Assembly (NCBI RefSeq): GCF_014489845.1
Contig: NZ_JABURY010000015.1
Location: 124,001-188,000 of the forward strand
Length of the DNA: 64,000 nt
Direction of reading: 5' to 3'
Origin: Frischella japonica
GTDB lineage: Bacteria; Pseudomonadota; Gammaproteobacteria; Enterobacterales; Orbaceae
In this document: positions 27,298 through 38,398 of the stretch, piece by piece
Layout of the letters: the number at the start of each line of letters is the position of its first letter
Position numbering within the stretch: position 1 is the first letter of the stretch
The notes under the pieces: model-generated
What the model saw: the letters and a program-made list of their open reading frames with translations, nothing else
What the model was told of the DNA's origin: nothing
The model's database searches: none
Program-made: the position numbers and the translations under genes

Positions 27298-27925
27298 TAA
27301 TAGATATTTCAAATTTGTTCCCCATTATTCATTAAAAAATTTAATATAAATCTACTTTATATAATTTGGTGAAGATATATATTTTTTAAATAACTTTTAG
27401 AACGAATTATTCAGTTCAATATCATGCCACTAAACAATTAACTACCTTATATAATTTCTTTTTGATTCTAAAAACGAAGGCTTGGTTAACAAACTCAAGC
27501 CATCTTATTGAGTTATCAAAATAGCTTCCAGGAAAATATATATGTAATAATTTTAACAGTGAAAGGATATTTTATTTATGTCTGCATAATATTGAACCGC
27601 TATAAAGCAATCACTGAATTTAAATACCAAAAGGATTAGAATTGTAAAAATACGATTCTCAATCATATATAAAATAAGTGTAGTTATTTGATAAATGCTA
27701 TGCTAAAACAATCAGGATTTATTGCACCACACTCATTGTCAATTACTGCTATTGACCAAAAAATTAGCTTACTTTTTATAATGATAAAATAAACACTTTG
27801 ACATTCCTCAGTAAATTTACATTTGCTATTCTTCACATCAAAGCGTAAAATCTGCGCCTTATTTATTTGCTTAATAACTAAGTATCCTAACTTAGTACTG
27901 ACTTGAAATCAGAGGCATTTTCTTA
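27298..27925. other. Intergenic stretch between tRNA-Cys and trhP
   Basis: About 630 bp of AT-rich sequence. A 30-codon frame at 27700 has no ribosome-binding site or recognisable product. I see no convincing gene or terminator. Confidence 0.5.
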
Positions 27926-29302
27926 ATGGAAATTTTATATGCTAAACCAGAGCTGCTATCCCCTGCCGGCTCATTGAAAAATATGCGTTATGCATTTGCT
28001 TATGGAGCTGATGCCGTATATGCAGGTCAACCTCGATATAGTTTGCGAGTGCGTAATAATGAATTTAATCATGAAAATTTAGCAATTGGCATCAATGAAG
28101 CCCATGCTCAAGGTAAGAAATTTTATGTCGTAGTCAATATTGCGCCACATAATTCTAAACTTAAAACCTTTATACGTGATTTAAAACCAGTTGTTGATAT
28201 GAAGCCAGATGCATTTATTATGTCTGATCCTGGTTTAATCATGCTAGTACGAGAACATTTTCCAGAAATGGAAGTCCATCTATCAGTCCAATCCAACGCA
28301 GTTAACTGGGCAACAGTTAAATTTTGGCAACAAATGGGCTTGACACGAATTGTACTTTCTCGAGAGTTGTCATTAGATGAGATCGCTGAAATACGTGAAA
28401 AAGTACCAGAAATGGAACTAGAAGTGTTTATTCATGGTGCTTTGTGTATGGCATATTCTGGACGGTGTTTACTATCAGGTTACATTAATAAACGTGATCC
28501 TAATCAAGGAACCTGTACTAATGCCTGTCGTTGGAAATATAATATATCTGAAGGTAAGCAAGACGAGACAGGACAAATTGTTCATAAACAAGATCCAATT
28601 AAAATTAACCAAGTTGAACCAACATTAGGTATTGGCGGACCGACTAATCAAGTTTTTATGTTAGAAGAGTCTGGTCGTCCTGGTGAATTTATGCCAGCTT
28701 ATGAAGATGAACATGGCACTTATATTATGAATTCTAAAGATTTACGTGCGATAGAATTAGTTGAAGATTTGACTAAAATTGGCGTACATTCGCTCAAAAT
28801 TGAAGGTCGCACAAAGTCATTTTATTATTGTGCTAGAACTGCCCAAGTTTATCGCCAAGCTATCGATGCAGCGGCAGAGGGCAAACCATTTAACCCTCAG
28901 TTATTAACTCAATTAGATGCTTTAGCGCATCGTGGTTATACTGAAGGATTTTTACGTCGTCATCATCATGAAGATATGCAAAACTATGAACACAGCCATT
29001 CTGTTTCCGATAAACAGCAATTTGTGGGAGAATTTAGTGGTCAACGTTTAAATGGACTCGCCGAAGTGATTGTAAAAAATCGTTTTTCAGTTGGTGATAG
29101 CGTTGAAATGATGACACCAAAAGGTAATCATACCTTTGTTATTGAAAGTATGCAAAATAAAAAAGGCCAATCTTTGCAATCAGGTTTAGGCGATGGCCAT
29201 ATTGTTTATCTAGCTATTCCAGATAATATTCCTTTAGATTATGCCTTATTAATGCGTAATTTTAGCAATGGGGCAACTACCACAAATCCACAAAGCAAAT
29301 AA
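27926..29302 (+). CDS. trhP: tRNA 5-hydroxyuridine synthesis protein TrhP (YegQ, U32 peptidase family)
   Basis: A 458-residue U32-family protein nearly colinear with E. coli YegQ (PELLSPAG, ADAVYAGQPRYSLRVRNNEF). TrhP uses prephenate to hydroxylate U34 of several tRNAs. The cysteine cluster for an iron-sulfur site is visible: GALCMAYSGRCLLSGY and GTCTNACRW. The C-terminal beta domain ends YALLMRNFS. It is followed by a hairpin and by convergent proA. Confidence 0.93.
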   Translation: MEILYAKPELLSPAGSLKNMRYAFAYGADAVYAGQPRYSLRVRNNEFNHENLAIGINEAHAQGKKFYVVVNIAPHNSKLKTFIRDLKPVVDMKPDAFIMSDPGLIMLVREHFPEMEVHLSVQSNAVNWATVKFWQQMGLTRIVLSRELSLDEIAEIREKVPEMELEVFIHGALCMAYSGRCLLSGYINKRDPNQGTCTNACRWKYNISEGKQDETGQIVHKQDPIKINQVEPTLGIGGPTNQVFMLEESGRPGEFMPAYEDEHGTYIMNSKDLRAIELVEDLTKIGVHSLKIEGRTKSFYYCARTAQVYRQAIDAAAEGKPFNPQLLTQLDALAHRGYTEGFLRRHHHEDMQNYEHSHSVSDKQQFVGEFSGQRLNGLAEVIVKNRFSVGDSVEMMTPKGNHTFVIESMQNKKGQSLQSGLGDGHIVYLAIPDNIPLDYALLMRNFSNGATTTNPQSK

Positions 29303-29306
29303 CTTT

Positions 29307-29328
29307 TTAGGCGACTATAGTCGCCTAA
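29307..29328. terminator. Hairpin between convergent trhP and proA
   Basis: A perfect 9-bp stem (TTAGGCGAC/GTCGCCTAA) with the tetraloop TATA. The following T-tract is weak on the plus strand (CCTTTAAACATTTTT). It probably ends transcripts from both convergent genes. Confidence 0.6.
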
Positions 29329-29364
29329 CCTTTAAACATTTTTATTGGTATTCGTATTCATTGA

Positions 29365-30624
29365 TTATTCACGTATTAAATCATCCCCATAACCTATCCA
29401 TTTATAGGTAGTTAATGCTTCTAATCCCATTGGTCCACGGGCATGGAGCTTTTGAGTACTCACTGCCACTTCAGCACCTAATCCAAATTGTGCACCATCA
29501 GTAAAACGTGTTGACGCATTTACGTATACTGCTGCTGCATCAACCTTAGCAACAAATTGTTCAGCATTAGCTAGACTTCGCGTTAAGATCGACTCAGAAT
29601 GCCCTGATCCATATTCACGGATATGTTTTACTGCTGCCATTAATGAATCCACTATCACAATGTTAAGATCATTAGACAACCATTCTTGCCGTAATTGTTC
29701 ATCGGTAACAAGTTCAATGGCAGTAAATCCTGCTGATTGTAGTATTGAAAAAGCCTCCTTATCAACATGTAGCTTAACGCCCTTCTCAGTCATTACCTGA
29801 TGTAACCTTGGTAAAAATTCTTTGGCAATGTTTTGGTGTATTAATAAAGTTTCTAAAGTATTACAGGTGCTTGGTCGTTGAGTTTTTGCATTAATAATAA
29901 TCGGTAACGCTTTATCCAAATCAGCGGTGTCATCCATAAAAATATGGCAAATCCCTATTCCGCCGGTAATCACTGGTATCGTTGATTGTTCACGGCATAA
30001 TTGATGCAAAGCAGCCCCTCCTCGCGGAATAATCATATCGACATATTGATCAAGTTTGAGTAATTGGGTGATATATTGACGATTAGGATCATTGATCGAC
30101 TGTATCGCTTTAATTGGCAAATCAGCTTGCAATAAAGCTTGCTGAATGATTTCAATCATGACTTTGTTGGTATTAATGGTTTCTTTACCACCTCGTAAAA
30201 TTGCCGAATTACCTGTCTTTAAGCATAACGTAGCAATATCAATGGTGACGTTTGGTCTAGCTTCGTAAATGACACCAATTACGCCAATCGGCACCCGTTT
30301 TCGTTGAATTTTCAAACCACTTTCTAGAATCGAACCATCAATTATCTCGCCAATCGGATCTTTTAAGGTAATCACTTTACGAACATCATTCGCAATTGCC
30401 TTCAATCGTTCATCCGTTAAGCGTAAACGATCAATTATGGCATCACTCAAACCATTTTGTTGCGCAAACTGAATATCAATTTGATTGGCGGCGAGAATGA
30501 TATCGCGGTATTGTAATAATCCGTCAGCTATCGTACTTAATGCCCTATTTTTTTGTAATGTGGTTGCTAATAATAATTCAAACGCTGCTGTTTTAGCAGC
30601 TTTCCCTATCTGGTTAATCATCAT
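29365..30624 (-). CDS. proA: Gamma-glutamyl phosphate reductase
   Basis: A 419-residue NADPH-dependent enzyme that converts glutamyl 5-phosphate to glutamate semialdehyde, the second step of proline synthesis. The family motifs [18 protein letters not shown] and GPMGLEALT are all present, and the catalytic cysteine sits in [13 protein letters not shown] (about residue 255). An AGGTAA ribosome-binding sequence precedes two adjacent ATGs (30624 or 30621). It lies downstream of proB but is separated from it by 508 bp, unlike the tight proBA arrangement in most relatives. Confidence 0.96.
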   Translation of the reverse strand: MMINQIGKAAKTAAFELLLATTLQKNRALSTIADGLLQYRDIILAANQIDIQFAQQNGLSDAIIDRLRLTDERLKAIANDVRKVITLKDPIGEIIDGSILESGLKIQRKRVPIGVIGVIYEARPNVTIDIATLCLKTGNSAILRGGKETINTNKVMIEIIQQALLQADLPIKAIQSINDPNRQYITQLLKLDQYVDMIIPRGGAALHQLCREQSTIPVITGGIGICHIFMDDTADLDKALPIIINAKTQRPSTCNTLETLLIHQNIAKEFLPRLHQVMTEKGVKLHVDKEAFSILQSAGFTAIELVTDEQLRQEWLSNDLNIVIVDSLMAAVKHIREYGSGHSESILTRSLANAEQFVAKVDAAAVYVNASTRFTDGAQFGLGAEVAVSTQKLHARGPMGLEALTTYKWIGYGDDLIRE

Positions 30625-31132
30625 ACATTACCTGTTTAACTCTTTGTTCTCATTCAATTAAACCATTTACCATTATTTAGATTTATCTTTATTTGAAATA
30701 TTTAATGCTTGAGTGAATTCGTTAGGAGATTTCAAAAATGCAATCCTGCTTTCACCATAGCGTTTTAGAGAATGATTAATGATAACTTAATATACGCCTA
30801 CGCCTAAGATAATTTAATTCAAATTAAAGCACATATTGCAAATACAGCTATTATTAACTCACGCAATCTGAACAGTTTAGTTAATACTAATATAATAAAA
30901 ACGCTAATTATTTGAGCTTTATTTATAGCCTAATATTATGGCACACGTAAAAAATTATTACTTCATTAATAGTCATTTGTCCTATCCATCATGGAAAAGC
31001 AAATTGGCTGTTTCGTGTTCTAAATTTAATTTCAATTCAGTATTAATTTAATAAATTAAAAATTTCACAGCCTAACTATTAATAGCTAATCAATTTTTAA
31101 TCTATTTGATAGGCATTATTTTTAAATCAATG
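30625..31132. other. Unusually long proB-proA spacer
   Basis: 508 bp of AT-rich sequence between two genes that are normally adjacent or overlapping. Its only protein-like content is the short relic at 30673-30786. I do not see a terminator or a strong promoter for proA. Confidence 0.6.
30673..30786 (-). pseudogene. Possible C-terminal gene relic between proB and proA
   Basis: Thirty-seven codons in one frame ending in TAA include LKRYGESRIAFLKSPNEF and read like real protein rather than AT-driven noise. There is no start codon, and an in-frame TAA precedes it. I do not recognise the family. It may be the tail of a gene that was once inserted between proB and proA. Confidence 0.3.
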
Positions 31133-32233
31133 TTAAATAGTAATCATGTCATCACGATGCAAGGCAACTCGACCATATTCATAGCCAAGCAATTTACTGA
31201 TATCTTGCGAGTGATGACCGGCTATCTGCTTTAAAGCATCACTATTATAACGCGTTACACCTCTTGCAATGCTTTGACCATGATGATTTAAAACATCTAT
31301 TACTTCACCACGAGAAAAATTATCTGATACCTGAATGATACCTTTGGGTAAAATTGAACCGCCTTGCGTTAAAATGGCATTTACAGCGCCATCATCAAGC
31401 GTAATACTGCCGGCTGGTGGAGCACCAAATAACCAGTGTTTGCGATGTTCTAGCGGAGTTTGACAGGGTTTTATACGCGTACCTACCTGTACATTTTGTA
31501 CAATATCCATAATAACATTTGATCGGCTTCCTGCTGCAATTATCACTTCAATACCTGCTTTTCCGGCTATCTCTGCCGCTTGAAGTTTTGTACTCATACC
31601 ACCGGTTCCTAATCCCGAAATACTTTCGCCAGCAAGAGATTTCAAATGTTCATCGATGGTTGCAATTTCATTAATTAATTTAGCAGTGGCGTCTTTTCTA
31701 GGATCGGCAGTAAATAACCCCTCTTGATCGGTTAACAAAATCAATTTATTGGCTTGCGCTAAAATTGCCGCTAATGCTGATAAATTATCATTGTCACCCA
31801 CTTTAATTTCTGCTGTGGCAACGGCATCATTTTCGTTAATAATGGGTATAATATGATTATTCAACAATGCTTGTAATACATCTTTCGCATTTAAAAAACG
31901 TTCTCGATCTTCTAAATCAGCGCGAGTTAATAACATTTGACCAATAGCAATTTGATAAATTGAAAACAATTGTTCCCAAAGTTGAATAAGTTTGCCTTGT
32001 CCAACTGAAGCCAATAACTGTTTTGATGCAATAGTGTTGGGTAATTCTGGATAACCCAACGCTTCGCGACCTGCAGCAATAGCACCTGAAGTCACAATAA
32101 TAATCTTATGTCCTTGTTGATATAACTGATGACATTGTCTTACTATTTCAAGAATTCTGGCTCGATTTAGTGATGTTTTCCCACATGTTAACACACTAGT
32201 ACCCAGTTTGATTACAAATGTTTGAGGTTTCAT
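31133..32233 (-). CDS. proB: Glutamate 5-kinase
   Basis: A 366-residue kinase catalysing the first, proline-inhibited step of proline synthesis. The amino-acid kinase domain carries [27 protein letters not shown] and VGDNDNLSA, with the [14 protein letters not shown] segment. A C-terminal PUA domain (about 275-366) is present. It is 31 bp downstream of frsA, so gpt-frsA-proB may form one transcription unit, as the E. coli order suggests. Confidence 0.97.
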   Translation of the reverse strand: MKPQTFVIKLGTSVLTCGKTSLNRARILEIVRQCHQLYQQGHKIIIVTSGAIAAGREALGYPELPNTIASKQLLASVGQGKLIQLWEQLFSIYQIAIGQMLLTRADLEDRERFLNAKDVLQALLNNHIIPIINENDAVATAEIKVGDNDNLSALAAILAQANKLILLTDQEGLFTADPRKDATAKLINEIATIDEHLKSLAGESISGLGTGGMSTKLQAAEIAGKAGIEVIIAAGSRSNVIMDIVQNVQVGTRIKPCQTPLEHRKHWLFGAPPAGSITLDDGAVNAILTQGGSILPKGIIQVSDNFSRGEVIDVLNHHGQSIARGVTRYNSDALKQIAGHHSQDISKLLGYEYGRVALHRDDMITI

Positions 32234-32264
32234 AATTTCGCCACTTTTAACATTATTTAAATTA

Positions 32265-33554
32265 TTATGATCGAAAAACTAAATCTTTTAACCAATTTGC
32301 CAGATTTTGAGATCTTTGTTGTAAATCTTGTTTTAGTGTTAGCAATTGTATTTTAAATAGTTTAGTTGACTTAGTAGAGGTGATTAATTTAGTTTCCTCT
32401 ATATTATTTAGCAGATCGCCTTCATAAAAAATGTTTAAAACAGGTACATTACATGGCTTAATTAATAATCGTTGTTCTTTAAGCGAAAAGAATTTTAATT
32501 CAGCTTGTAACTGTTGTTCAGAAAAGTTTTTTAAACCAATACGATCAGCCAACATATCACGATAAATCATCGGTAATTTAGCTTGCATTTGTGGATCAAT
32601 AAATATTTGATGAATAATTGGAGCAATATTTATCAGTCCTTTTATTTTTGAAGGCATTAAATAGGCAAGTCGTGTAGCAATATTAGCACCAAACCGATAA
32701 CCTAATAAAATAACATTTTGATAATCAATCAATGGAACAGTTCTAATTTGCTCTAAAATAGCTTGATGAATTATAGAAGTATTTTGTGATAAATTAAAAT
32801 GCTTACTATTTCCCATCGATGGATTATCAACAGTCAATAATCCTATACCGAGTGGTGCCAAATGCTCAATAAAGAAACGATAAAAATCAATCTGTAAATC
32901 ATTTAAACCTGAACAAAGTAAAACCACCGGGAATGCGCGTATAGGATCACTCTTTTTTAAAGGTGTATGTAAAATAGCTTTTATAACCTTATCATTAAGA
33001 TTGAAATCAAGATCTTTAACTATAAAAGGTGAATGATCCATTGCATGGCGATAATAACGATAAGCCAGTAAAACAGCCTGATTTGCTAAATCATCATTAC
33101 GAAAATAAGGGTATCCCGCAAGTGTCATAAAACCACTGGCCATTAACCACGATTGGTGACATTTTGAATGATATGCTTCAAATTCGGACTCAGCAACAGT
33201 TAATTGTTCGTCAAAGTCTGCTTGTTTTTGCCATTTTGTCGCCTGAGCCCAAAACTCATAAATCCAATTACCCGACTGGTAACCAACGACAGTATCAAGC
33301 CAATTTGGATTGGATCTTCTTTTTTTTGAGATTGAAATTCGTGATAAAACCTCTTCTGTTTCAATGAAAGGTAAACCACGCCATTGCCAAGACAAGCGAT
33401 TGATAGCACGATACCAACAGCTATTTCCTTCACTATCTAAAAATGAATTGGTCAGTTGTTGGCCACTTTTGATTTGCGTAACAAGAGTTGACGTTTCAGG
33501 GTAATCAAATTTAGGTTTAAATAATTTTTCAGATAAATTTTTCTCGTTCATCAT
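32265..33554 (-). CDS. frsA: Esterase FrsA (YafA family)
   Basis: A 429-residue protein close to E. coli FrsA. It starts [20 protein letters not shown] and contains [12 protein letters not shown] and the alpha/beta-hydrolase core [19 protein letters not shown]. The nucleophile-elbow position reads GYRFGAN, with R where serine hydrolases have S, as I recall also for FrsA (GFRFGAN). FrsA has been reported to bind enzyme IIA-Glc and to influence the fermentation/respiration balance, and its catalytic activity is debated. The order gpt-frsA-(crl-phoE)-proBA is conserved with E. coli, without crl and phoE here. Confidence 0.9.
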   Translation of the reverse strand: MMNEKNLSEKLFKPKFDYPETSTLVTQIKSGQQLTNSFLDSEGNSCWYRAINRLSWQWRGLPFIETEEVLSRISISKKRRSNPNWLDTVVGYQSGNWIYEFWAQATKWQKQADFDEQLTVAESEFEAYHSKCHQSWLMASGFMTLAGYPYFRNDDLANQAVLLAYRYYRHAMDHSPFIVKDLDFNLNDKVIKAILHTPLKKSDPIRAFPVVLLCSGLNDLQIDFYRFFIEHLAPLGIGLLTVDNPSMGNSKHFNLSQNTSIIHQAILEQIRTVPLIDYQNVILLGYRFGANIATRLAYLMPSKIKGLINIAPIIHQIFIDPQMQAKLPMIYRDMLADRIGLKNFSEQQLQAELKFFSLKEQRLLIKPCNVPVLNIFYEGDLLNNIEETKLITSTKSTKLFKIQLLTLKQDLQQRSQNLANWLKDLVFRS

Positions 33555-33640
33555 CTTCGCTTTTGTTATTACTTATTATGTAATGAAATATTATCATAAT
33601 TAGTAATAAAAAAAGCGTAATAAATGATTCATATTTAAAT

Positions 33641-34189
33641 TTATTTTTGATCACACAATGGCTTAACAAAAGTAACCCCCATATCCCAGGGTTGTTCAAT
33701 CCATGTATCTTGCGGAATATCCACTATATAATCATCAACTAAAGGACGACCTTCTGGTTTAGCGAAAATGGTAACAAATTTAGCTTTTGGATACATTTCG
33801 CGAATTGAATGTGCAGTACTACCAGTATCAACTAAATCATCAACAACAATAAAACCTTCTCCATCTCCTTCGGCACGTTTTAAAACGACTTTTTCACGTT
33901 GTTGATTATGATCATAGCTAGAAATACAGACAGTATCCACATAACGAATACTTAATTCTCTGGCCAAAATTGCTGCTGGCACTAACCCACCTCGACTCAC
34001 GGCAATAATCCCTTTCCATTGTGATGCGGGTAATAACTTGGCAGATAGTTCTCGACCAAACATCTGTACCATTTCCCAAGTTACCGTATATTTTTTCTTT
34101 TCGGCAATTTCTTCAGCTTTGATTTGTTTTTTGGCTTTAATTTCTTGTGCTAAAAGTTCTTGTTCAGTTGATTGTTGATTTAATGACAT
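33641..34189 (-). CDS. gpt: Xanthine-guanine phosphoribosyltransferase with N-terminal extension
   Basis: Purine salvage enzyme that transfers ribose-phosphate from PRPP to xanthine and guanine. From [15 protein letters not shown] onward it follows E. coli Gpt, including [19 protein letters not shown] and the PRPP loop [11 protein letters not shown]. coli Gpt starts at MSEKYIVTW and has 152 residues. This protein has about 30 extra N-terminal residues, very rich in Gln, Glu, Lys and Ala and probably a helix. I chose the ATG at 34189 because GCAGGT lies just upstream; an ATG at 34207 is possible. It is divergent from pepD, as in E. coli. Confidence 0.93.
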   Translation of the reverse strand: MSLNQQSTEQELLAQEIKAKKQIKAEEIAEKKKYTVTWEMVQMFGRELSAKLLPASQWKGIIAVSRGGLVPAAILARELSIRYVDTVCISSYDHNQQREKVVLKRAEGDGEGFIVVDDLVDTGSTAHSIREMYPKAKFVTIFAKPEGRPLVDDYIVDIPQDTWIEQPWDMGVTFVKPLCDQK

Positions 34190-34345
34190 AAATACCTGCA
34201 ATTTCATGATTAATTGAGTAAACTGATAATGCGCAATTCAAATTACAATATCAATCGACTCGAAATGGATGTAAAATTGCACCTTATTATAGTGTGAGTA
34301 GTAAATAAAAACTACTATTTATTAATAGAATATTTGAGGATTATT

Positions 34346-35809
34346 ATGCTTACTTCTTTAAAACCTAATTCACTTTGGGTTATTTTTAATCAAATTTGTC
34401 AAATTCCCCATCCATCACATCATGAACAGATGATTACCAAATATTTGGTTGATTTCGCAAATCGCCATAAAATTGAGTGTCATTTAGATAAAGTAGGCAA
34501 TGTTTTATTAAGAAAACCAGCAACAAATGGTATGGAACATATACCATCAATAGCTTTACAAGCGCATATGGATATGGTGCCCCAAAAAAATGAAGAAACG
34601 CAACACGATTTCTTAGTCGATCCAATCAAACCTTATATTGATGGAGAATGGGTAAAGGCAAAAGGAACCACCCTTGGGGCCGATAATGGCGTTGGACTTG
34701 CTTCTGCCTTAGCGGTTCTTATTGATCCTGAAGTTGAACATGGGCCAATTGAAGTATTGATTACTGTTTCAGAAGAAACCGGTATGGTGGGAGCTTTTGG
34801 ATTACAACCAAACTGGTTACAAAGCCATTATCTTATCAACACTGATTCCGAAGATGAAGGTGAGATTTTCACTGGCTGCGCTGGTGGTGTTGATTTTAAA
34901 TCAACATTTGCCATTAATTATGCTGTGATTCCAGAGGTACATGACACCTTTTTACGTTTATCACTAAAAGGATTAAAAGGCGGTCATTCAGGTTGTGATA
35001 TTCATCTTGGACGAGGTAATGCTATTAAGTTATTAGTACGCTTCTTTGCTGAATATGCTCAAGAAATAAATTTTCGTTTAGCTGATTTTTACGGTGGTTC
35101 GTTACGTAATGCGATTCCTCGTGAGGCCTTCGCTGAAATCTCTTTAAATCGTCAAGATTTAGCAAAATTTCAATCTTTAATCACCCAATATCACCAGGTT
35201 TTAGAAAGTGAATTAAATCATGTTGAACCATCAATTCAATTTATTGCCACAGAAATTTCACAAGATAAATTGAAGCGCGTTCTTAATGCTGATCATCAAC
35301 AAAAATTGATCAACTGGCTTAATAGTGCACCAAACGGTGTAATACGTATGTGCGATAATATGCCAACTGTTGTAGAAACATCGTTAAATTTAGGTATTGT
35401 TGATATAAAAGAAAATCAAATTTCAGCTTATTTTTTAATTCGTTCGCAAGTCGATTCAGCTAAAGATGCCGTAGTCGCAACGTTAATTTCGCATAGCCAA
35501 TTAGCTAATGCTAATTATGAAATCAGTGGTGGTTATTCGGGATGGACACCCAATTTAGATTCACAGTTACTAAAATTAGCTGAAGGAAAATACAACCAAA
35601 TCTTCGCACAAAAAGCAAAAATCATGATTATTCACGCTGGATTAGAATGTGGTTTATTTACTAAACACTATCCTCATCTGGATATGATTTCGATTGGCCC
35701 AACTATTGTTTCACCACATTCACCCGACGAAAAAGTCAATATTCAAAGTGTTGAAAAATATTGGTCTTTATTATGTGCTATTTTAAAATCCGCTGATCAA
35801 TTAAAGTAA
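34346..35809 (+). CDS. pepD: Aminoacyl-histidine dipeptidase (peptidase D)
   Basis: A 487-residue cytosolic M20-family zinc metallopeptidase that splits Xaa-His and other dipeptides. Metal and catalytic motifs are visible: LQAHMDMVPQK, GTTLGADNGVG, VSEETGMVGAFGL, NTDSEDEGEIF, LKGGHSG and HAGLECGLF. I chose the ATG at 34346, with GAGGA upstream, over a TTG at 34334. It is divergent from gpt and ends at a good terminator. Confidence 0.96.
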   Translation: MLTSLKPNSLWVIFNQICQIPHPSHHEQMITKYLVDFANRHKIECHLDKVGNVLLRKPATNGMEHIPSIALQAHMDMVPQKNEETQHDFLVDPIKPYIDGEWVKAKGTTLGADNGVGLASALAVLIDPEVEHGPIEVLITVSEETGMVGAFGLQPNWLQSHYLINTDSEDEGEIFTGCAGGVDFKSTFAINYAVIPEVHDTFLRLSLKGLKGGHSGCDIHLGRGNAIKLLVRFFAEYAQEINFRLADFYGGSLRNAIPREAFAEISLNRQDLAKFQSLITQYHQVLESELNHVEPSIQFIATEISQDKLKRVLNADHQQKLINWLNSAPNGVIRMCDNMPTVVETSLNLGIVDIKENQISAYFLIRSQVDSAKDAVVATLISHSQLANANYEISGGYSGWTPNLDSQLLKLAEGKYNQIFAQKAKIMIIHAGLECGLFTKHYPHLDMISIGPTIVSPHSPDEKVNIQSVEKYWSLLCAILKSADQLK

Positions 35810-35824
35810 TCGACTAACAAAATT

Positions 35825-35846
35825 AAAAGGGCTAAGGCCCTTTTTT
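35825..35846. terminator. Terminator after pepD
   Basis: An 8-bp stem AAAAGGGC/GCCCTTTT with loop TAAG, followed by further Ts on the plus strand. It lies between convergent pepD and the exporter gene and, having A-runs and T-runs on both sides, may act in both directions. Confidence 0.85.
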
Positions 35847-35897
35847 AATGCTAACTGATATACAATGATCGTTAAATTGGTAAGGTATTTTTTAATA

Positions 35898-37091
35898 TTA
35901 TTTGGTATTTCTAACTTGCACACATAACAATAATGATAATCCCATCATCACGGTAGCAATATAGTATATCACTTGATGACTATAAAAATCCGTCACGAAG
36001 CCCTGAATCATTCCACTTAATATTACGCCACATGTTACGCCATTATTAAATAATGTAGTCGCAACCCCCATCCGATTAGGTAATAAATCTTGAAAATAAA
36101 TGATACCAATATTGGCGACAATACCAATAAATAATGCATTGAATATCTGTAATCCTATCAAAGCCCATTGATTTGAAAAAGTAATCACACCTAGATAAAA
36201 AAATAAACCACAAATAATAGCAAATAACATTAAATTTCGTTTACCAAATTTCGGGACTAAATAACCACTGGCTAACATGACAGGGATTTCTAACCCAGCC
36301 GCTATCCCCATTAATTTACCAGGCAAAGTATCTGCAAGTTGCAATACTTGATCAACATATAATGGCATATCAATGATATACATCATATTCGCCGTCCACA
36401 TAAAAACAGTAGCTAAAAATAAAAAAATAATATTATGATTTTTAAATAAAGATTGCTCTATTGGATTAGTGGATGATTCAATACTGGTAAAAGTTTTAGG
36501 TGTTCGTGGTATCGCAGGTAAACAAAAGTTGACTATAATCATGGCAATAAGATACATGCCAATAATACTGTAATAGAGCAGATTAAAACCATAACTGATT
36601 GCTAATGCAAAAGATAATGGAGGTCCGATAACCCACGCCAATGATAATTGCGCCCTAATTAGTGAATTGAATACAACCACATTCCGTTTAGTTTTTTCAG
36701 CATATTCACGCGCTAAGGCAAAAATTTGTGGCATTGCAGCAGAGGCTAACGCAGCAAAAAATACGCCTACGGTAATAAGTAAATAATAATTGCGTGTTAA
36801 TGCAAAAACAACACTATTACCTATTCCCATTAAGCAGCAAAATAGTACTATATAACGTCTTTGACCGTGACTATCAGAATATTTTGCTAATAAAAAACTG
36901 CCAACAATACTAGCAATGGCATTAATGGAATAAAATACTCCGACTTGAATTGGATTTGCAGCCACTTCATAAGTCAAAAATCGACTTAAAGTTGGTGATT
37001 GTAGTGCACTGGCAATACCGATAATAAATGCAGAAAACAGAAAAGATATAAAAATCAGAATATTATTATGATTAGCGAATTGACGGTACAT
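35898..37091 (-). CDS. Sugar efflux transporter of the SetA/SetB family (MFS)
   Basis: About 397 residues with roughly 12 membrane helices, similar along its length to E. coli SetA/SetB, which export glucosides, lactose or related sugars. Shared stretches include GALQAPTL-like ASALQSPTLSRFL, AMPQIFALAREYA, RAQLSLAWVIGPPL, MYIIDMPLYV and a VATTLFNNGV loop. I chose the ATG at 37091 because SetA-type proteins begin close to it; a TTG at 37139 would add 16 residues and overlap the cutC upstream region. It is divergent from cutC. Substrate cannot be read from sequence, so I do not choose between setA, setB and setC. Confidence 0.82.
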   Translation of the reverse strand: MYRQFANHNNILIFISFLFSAFIIGIASALQSPTLSRFLTYEVAANPIQVGVFYSINAIASIVGSFLLAKYSDSHGQRRYIVLFCCLMGIGNSVVFALTRNYYLLITVGVFFAALASAAMPQIFALAREYAEKTKRNVVVFNSLIRAQLSLAWVIGPPLSFALAISYGFNLLYYSIIGMYLIAMIIVNFCLPAIPRTPKTFTSIESSTNPIEQSLFKNHNIIFLFLATVFMWTANMMYIIDMPLYVDQVLQLADTLPGKLMGIAAGLEIPVMLASGYLVPKFGKRNLMLFAIICGLFFYLGVITFSNQWALIGLQIFNALFIGIVANIGIIYFQDLLPNRMGVATTLFNNGVTCGVILSGMIQGFVTDFYSHQVIYYIATVMMGLSLLLCVQVRNTK

Positions 37092-37192
37092 GATAAACCC
37101 AAATAAATAGTTATTTGGTCTATTATAGACCTGAAACAAATATCAACAAGCGTTATAATAATTACTATCACTCACTAATTATAATGGTAAAT

Positions 37193-37921
37193 ATGAAACT
37201 TGAAGTTTGTTGTTATAGCATTAATGATGTCATTACAGCGATAAATCATGGTGCTGATCGCATTGAATTTTGTGCTGGTCGCAATGAAGGAGGATTAACA
37301 CCCAGTTATGGCGATTTATTACAATTATCGCAATTGAAATTACCCGTTGCTATTCACCCAATTATTCGACCGCGTGGTGGTGATTTTTACTATAGCCAAA
37401 CTGAAATTAACAGCATGATAAATGATATTCAACTTGCACGCGAATTAGATTATCCTGGTGTGGTTTTTGGTTGTTTAGTCAGTAATGGACAGCTAGATAT
37501 TATTAATCTTTTAAAATTAATTAAAGCAGCTGATGGATTATCGATAACTTTTCATCGAGCTTTTGATGTTTGTGTTGATCCTATTTTAGCGCTCAATCAA
37601 CTTAATGATCTGGGTATAGATCGCATTTTAACATCTGGTCAACAGCAAGATGCCGTTAAGGGAATAAAATTAATCGAGCAATTACACCAACTCAGCCAAT
37701 CTACCTTAATTATGCCTGGTTGTGGCATTCGTTCAACCAATTTAGCTTTATTTAAAGCAATTGGAATAACAGAATTTCACTCTTCAGCTAGTCGTTCATT
37801 GCCTTCGCCAATGCAATATCAAAATCAAAATGTCTGTATGAGTCATACTAAACAGGATGAATTTATTCGCTTTAGCATAGATCCTGATGAAGTAGAAAAA
37901 ATGAAACAACTTTTATTATAG
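37193..37921 (+). CDS. cutC: CutC family protein
   Basis: About 242 residues with a TIM-barrel CutC fold, close to E. coli CutC: MKLEVCCYS, GADRIEFCAGRNEGGLTPS, HPIIRPRGGDFYYS, ITFHRAFDVC and RILTSGQQQDA. CutC was first linked to copper homeostasis, but its biochemical role remains uncertain. The start at 37193 matches E. coli; an ATG three codons upstream (37184) is equally possible, and neither has a strong ribosome-binding site. Confidence 0.9.
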   Translation: MKLEVCCYSINDVITAINHGADRIEFCAGRNEGGLTPSYGDLLQLSQLKLPVAIHPIIRPRGGDFYYSQTEINSMINDIQLARELDYPGVVFGCLVSNGQLDIINLLKLIKAADGLSITFHRAFDVCVDPILALNQLNDLGIDRILTSGQQQDAVKGIKLIEQLHQLSQSTLIMPGCGIRSTNLALFKAIGITEFHSSASRSLPSPMQYQNQNVCMSHTKQDEFIRFSIDPDEVEKMKQLLL

Positions 37922-38398
37922 TTTTTATCTTGCTAAATCATTAAAAAAGTTAAGCAAACGACTTAAACTGATAAACACCAAGCATTAAGCGATTGATTTT
38001 AAAACATTAATAATATTTATCTAAAAGTCTGTTTGCTTTATTTAAGATGACGCAATTCAATCACTATTCATAACTGCGTCTACCTATTGAAATGAATACC
38101 TACTATCTTAAAAATTGCCCACACTTAACAATTTATGTAATTAGCTGAACTTGCAATTTATTTAATTAAGTAAATACTATTAATTTATCCATATTCAACT
38201 ATCGCACTCTATTCATTCTTGCTTGGTTAAAACAAGTCAAACTCACTGTTCAATCGAACACAACGGTTATACCTATATAATTTAATTCTTTTTTGTGATA
38301 AAAGCTAAACAGTCATCATCGATAAACATTTCTTTATATCGTTACAATCGAAAATAAGGTATAATCCAGCCATTTTTATGGTTAGAAAAGGTTAGAAT
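37922..38398. other. Intergenic stretch upstream of ychF
   Basis: About 480 bp of AT-rich sequence. A GGTATAAT -10-like element lies near 38358 and an AAGG ribosome-binding site precedes the ychF ATG. The pth gene often found upstream of ychF is not here. Nothing else is supportable. Confidence 0.45.

Noticed and set aside
27700-27792. 30-codon plus-strand frame upstream of trhP
   Set aside because: No ribosome-binding site, no similarity I can recognise, and length within chance expectation.
30729-30783. Short plus-strand peptide with GGAG ribosome-binding site in the proB-proA spacer
   Set aside because: Only about a dozen codons on the strand opposite to the operon, so it cannot act as a leader peptide for proA.
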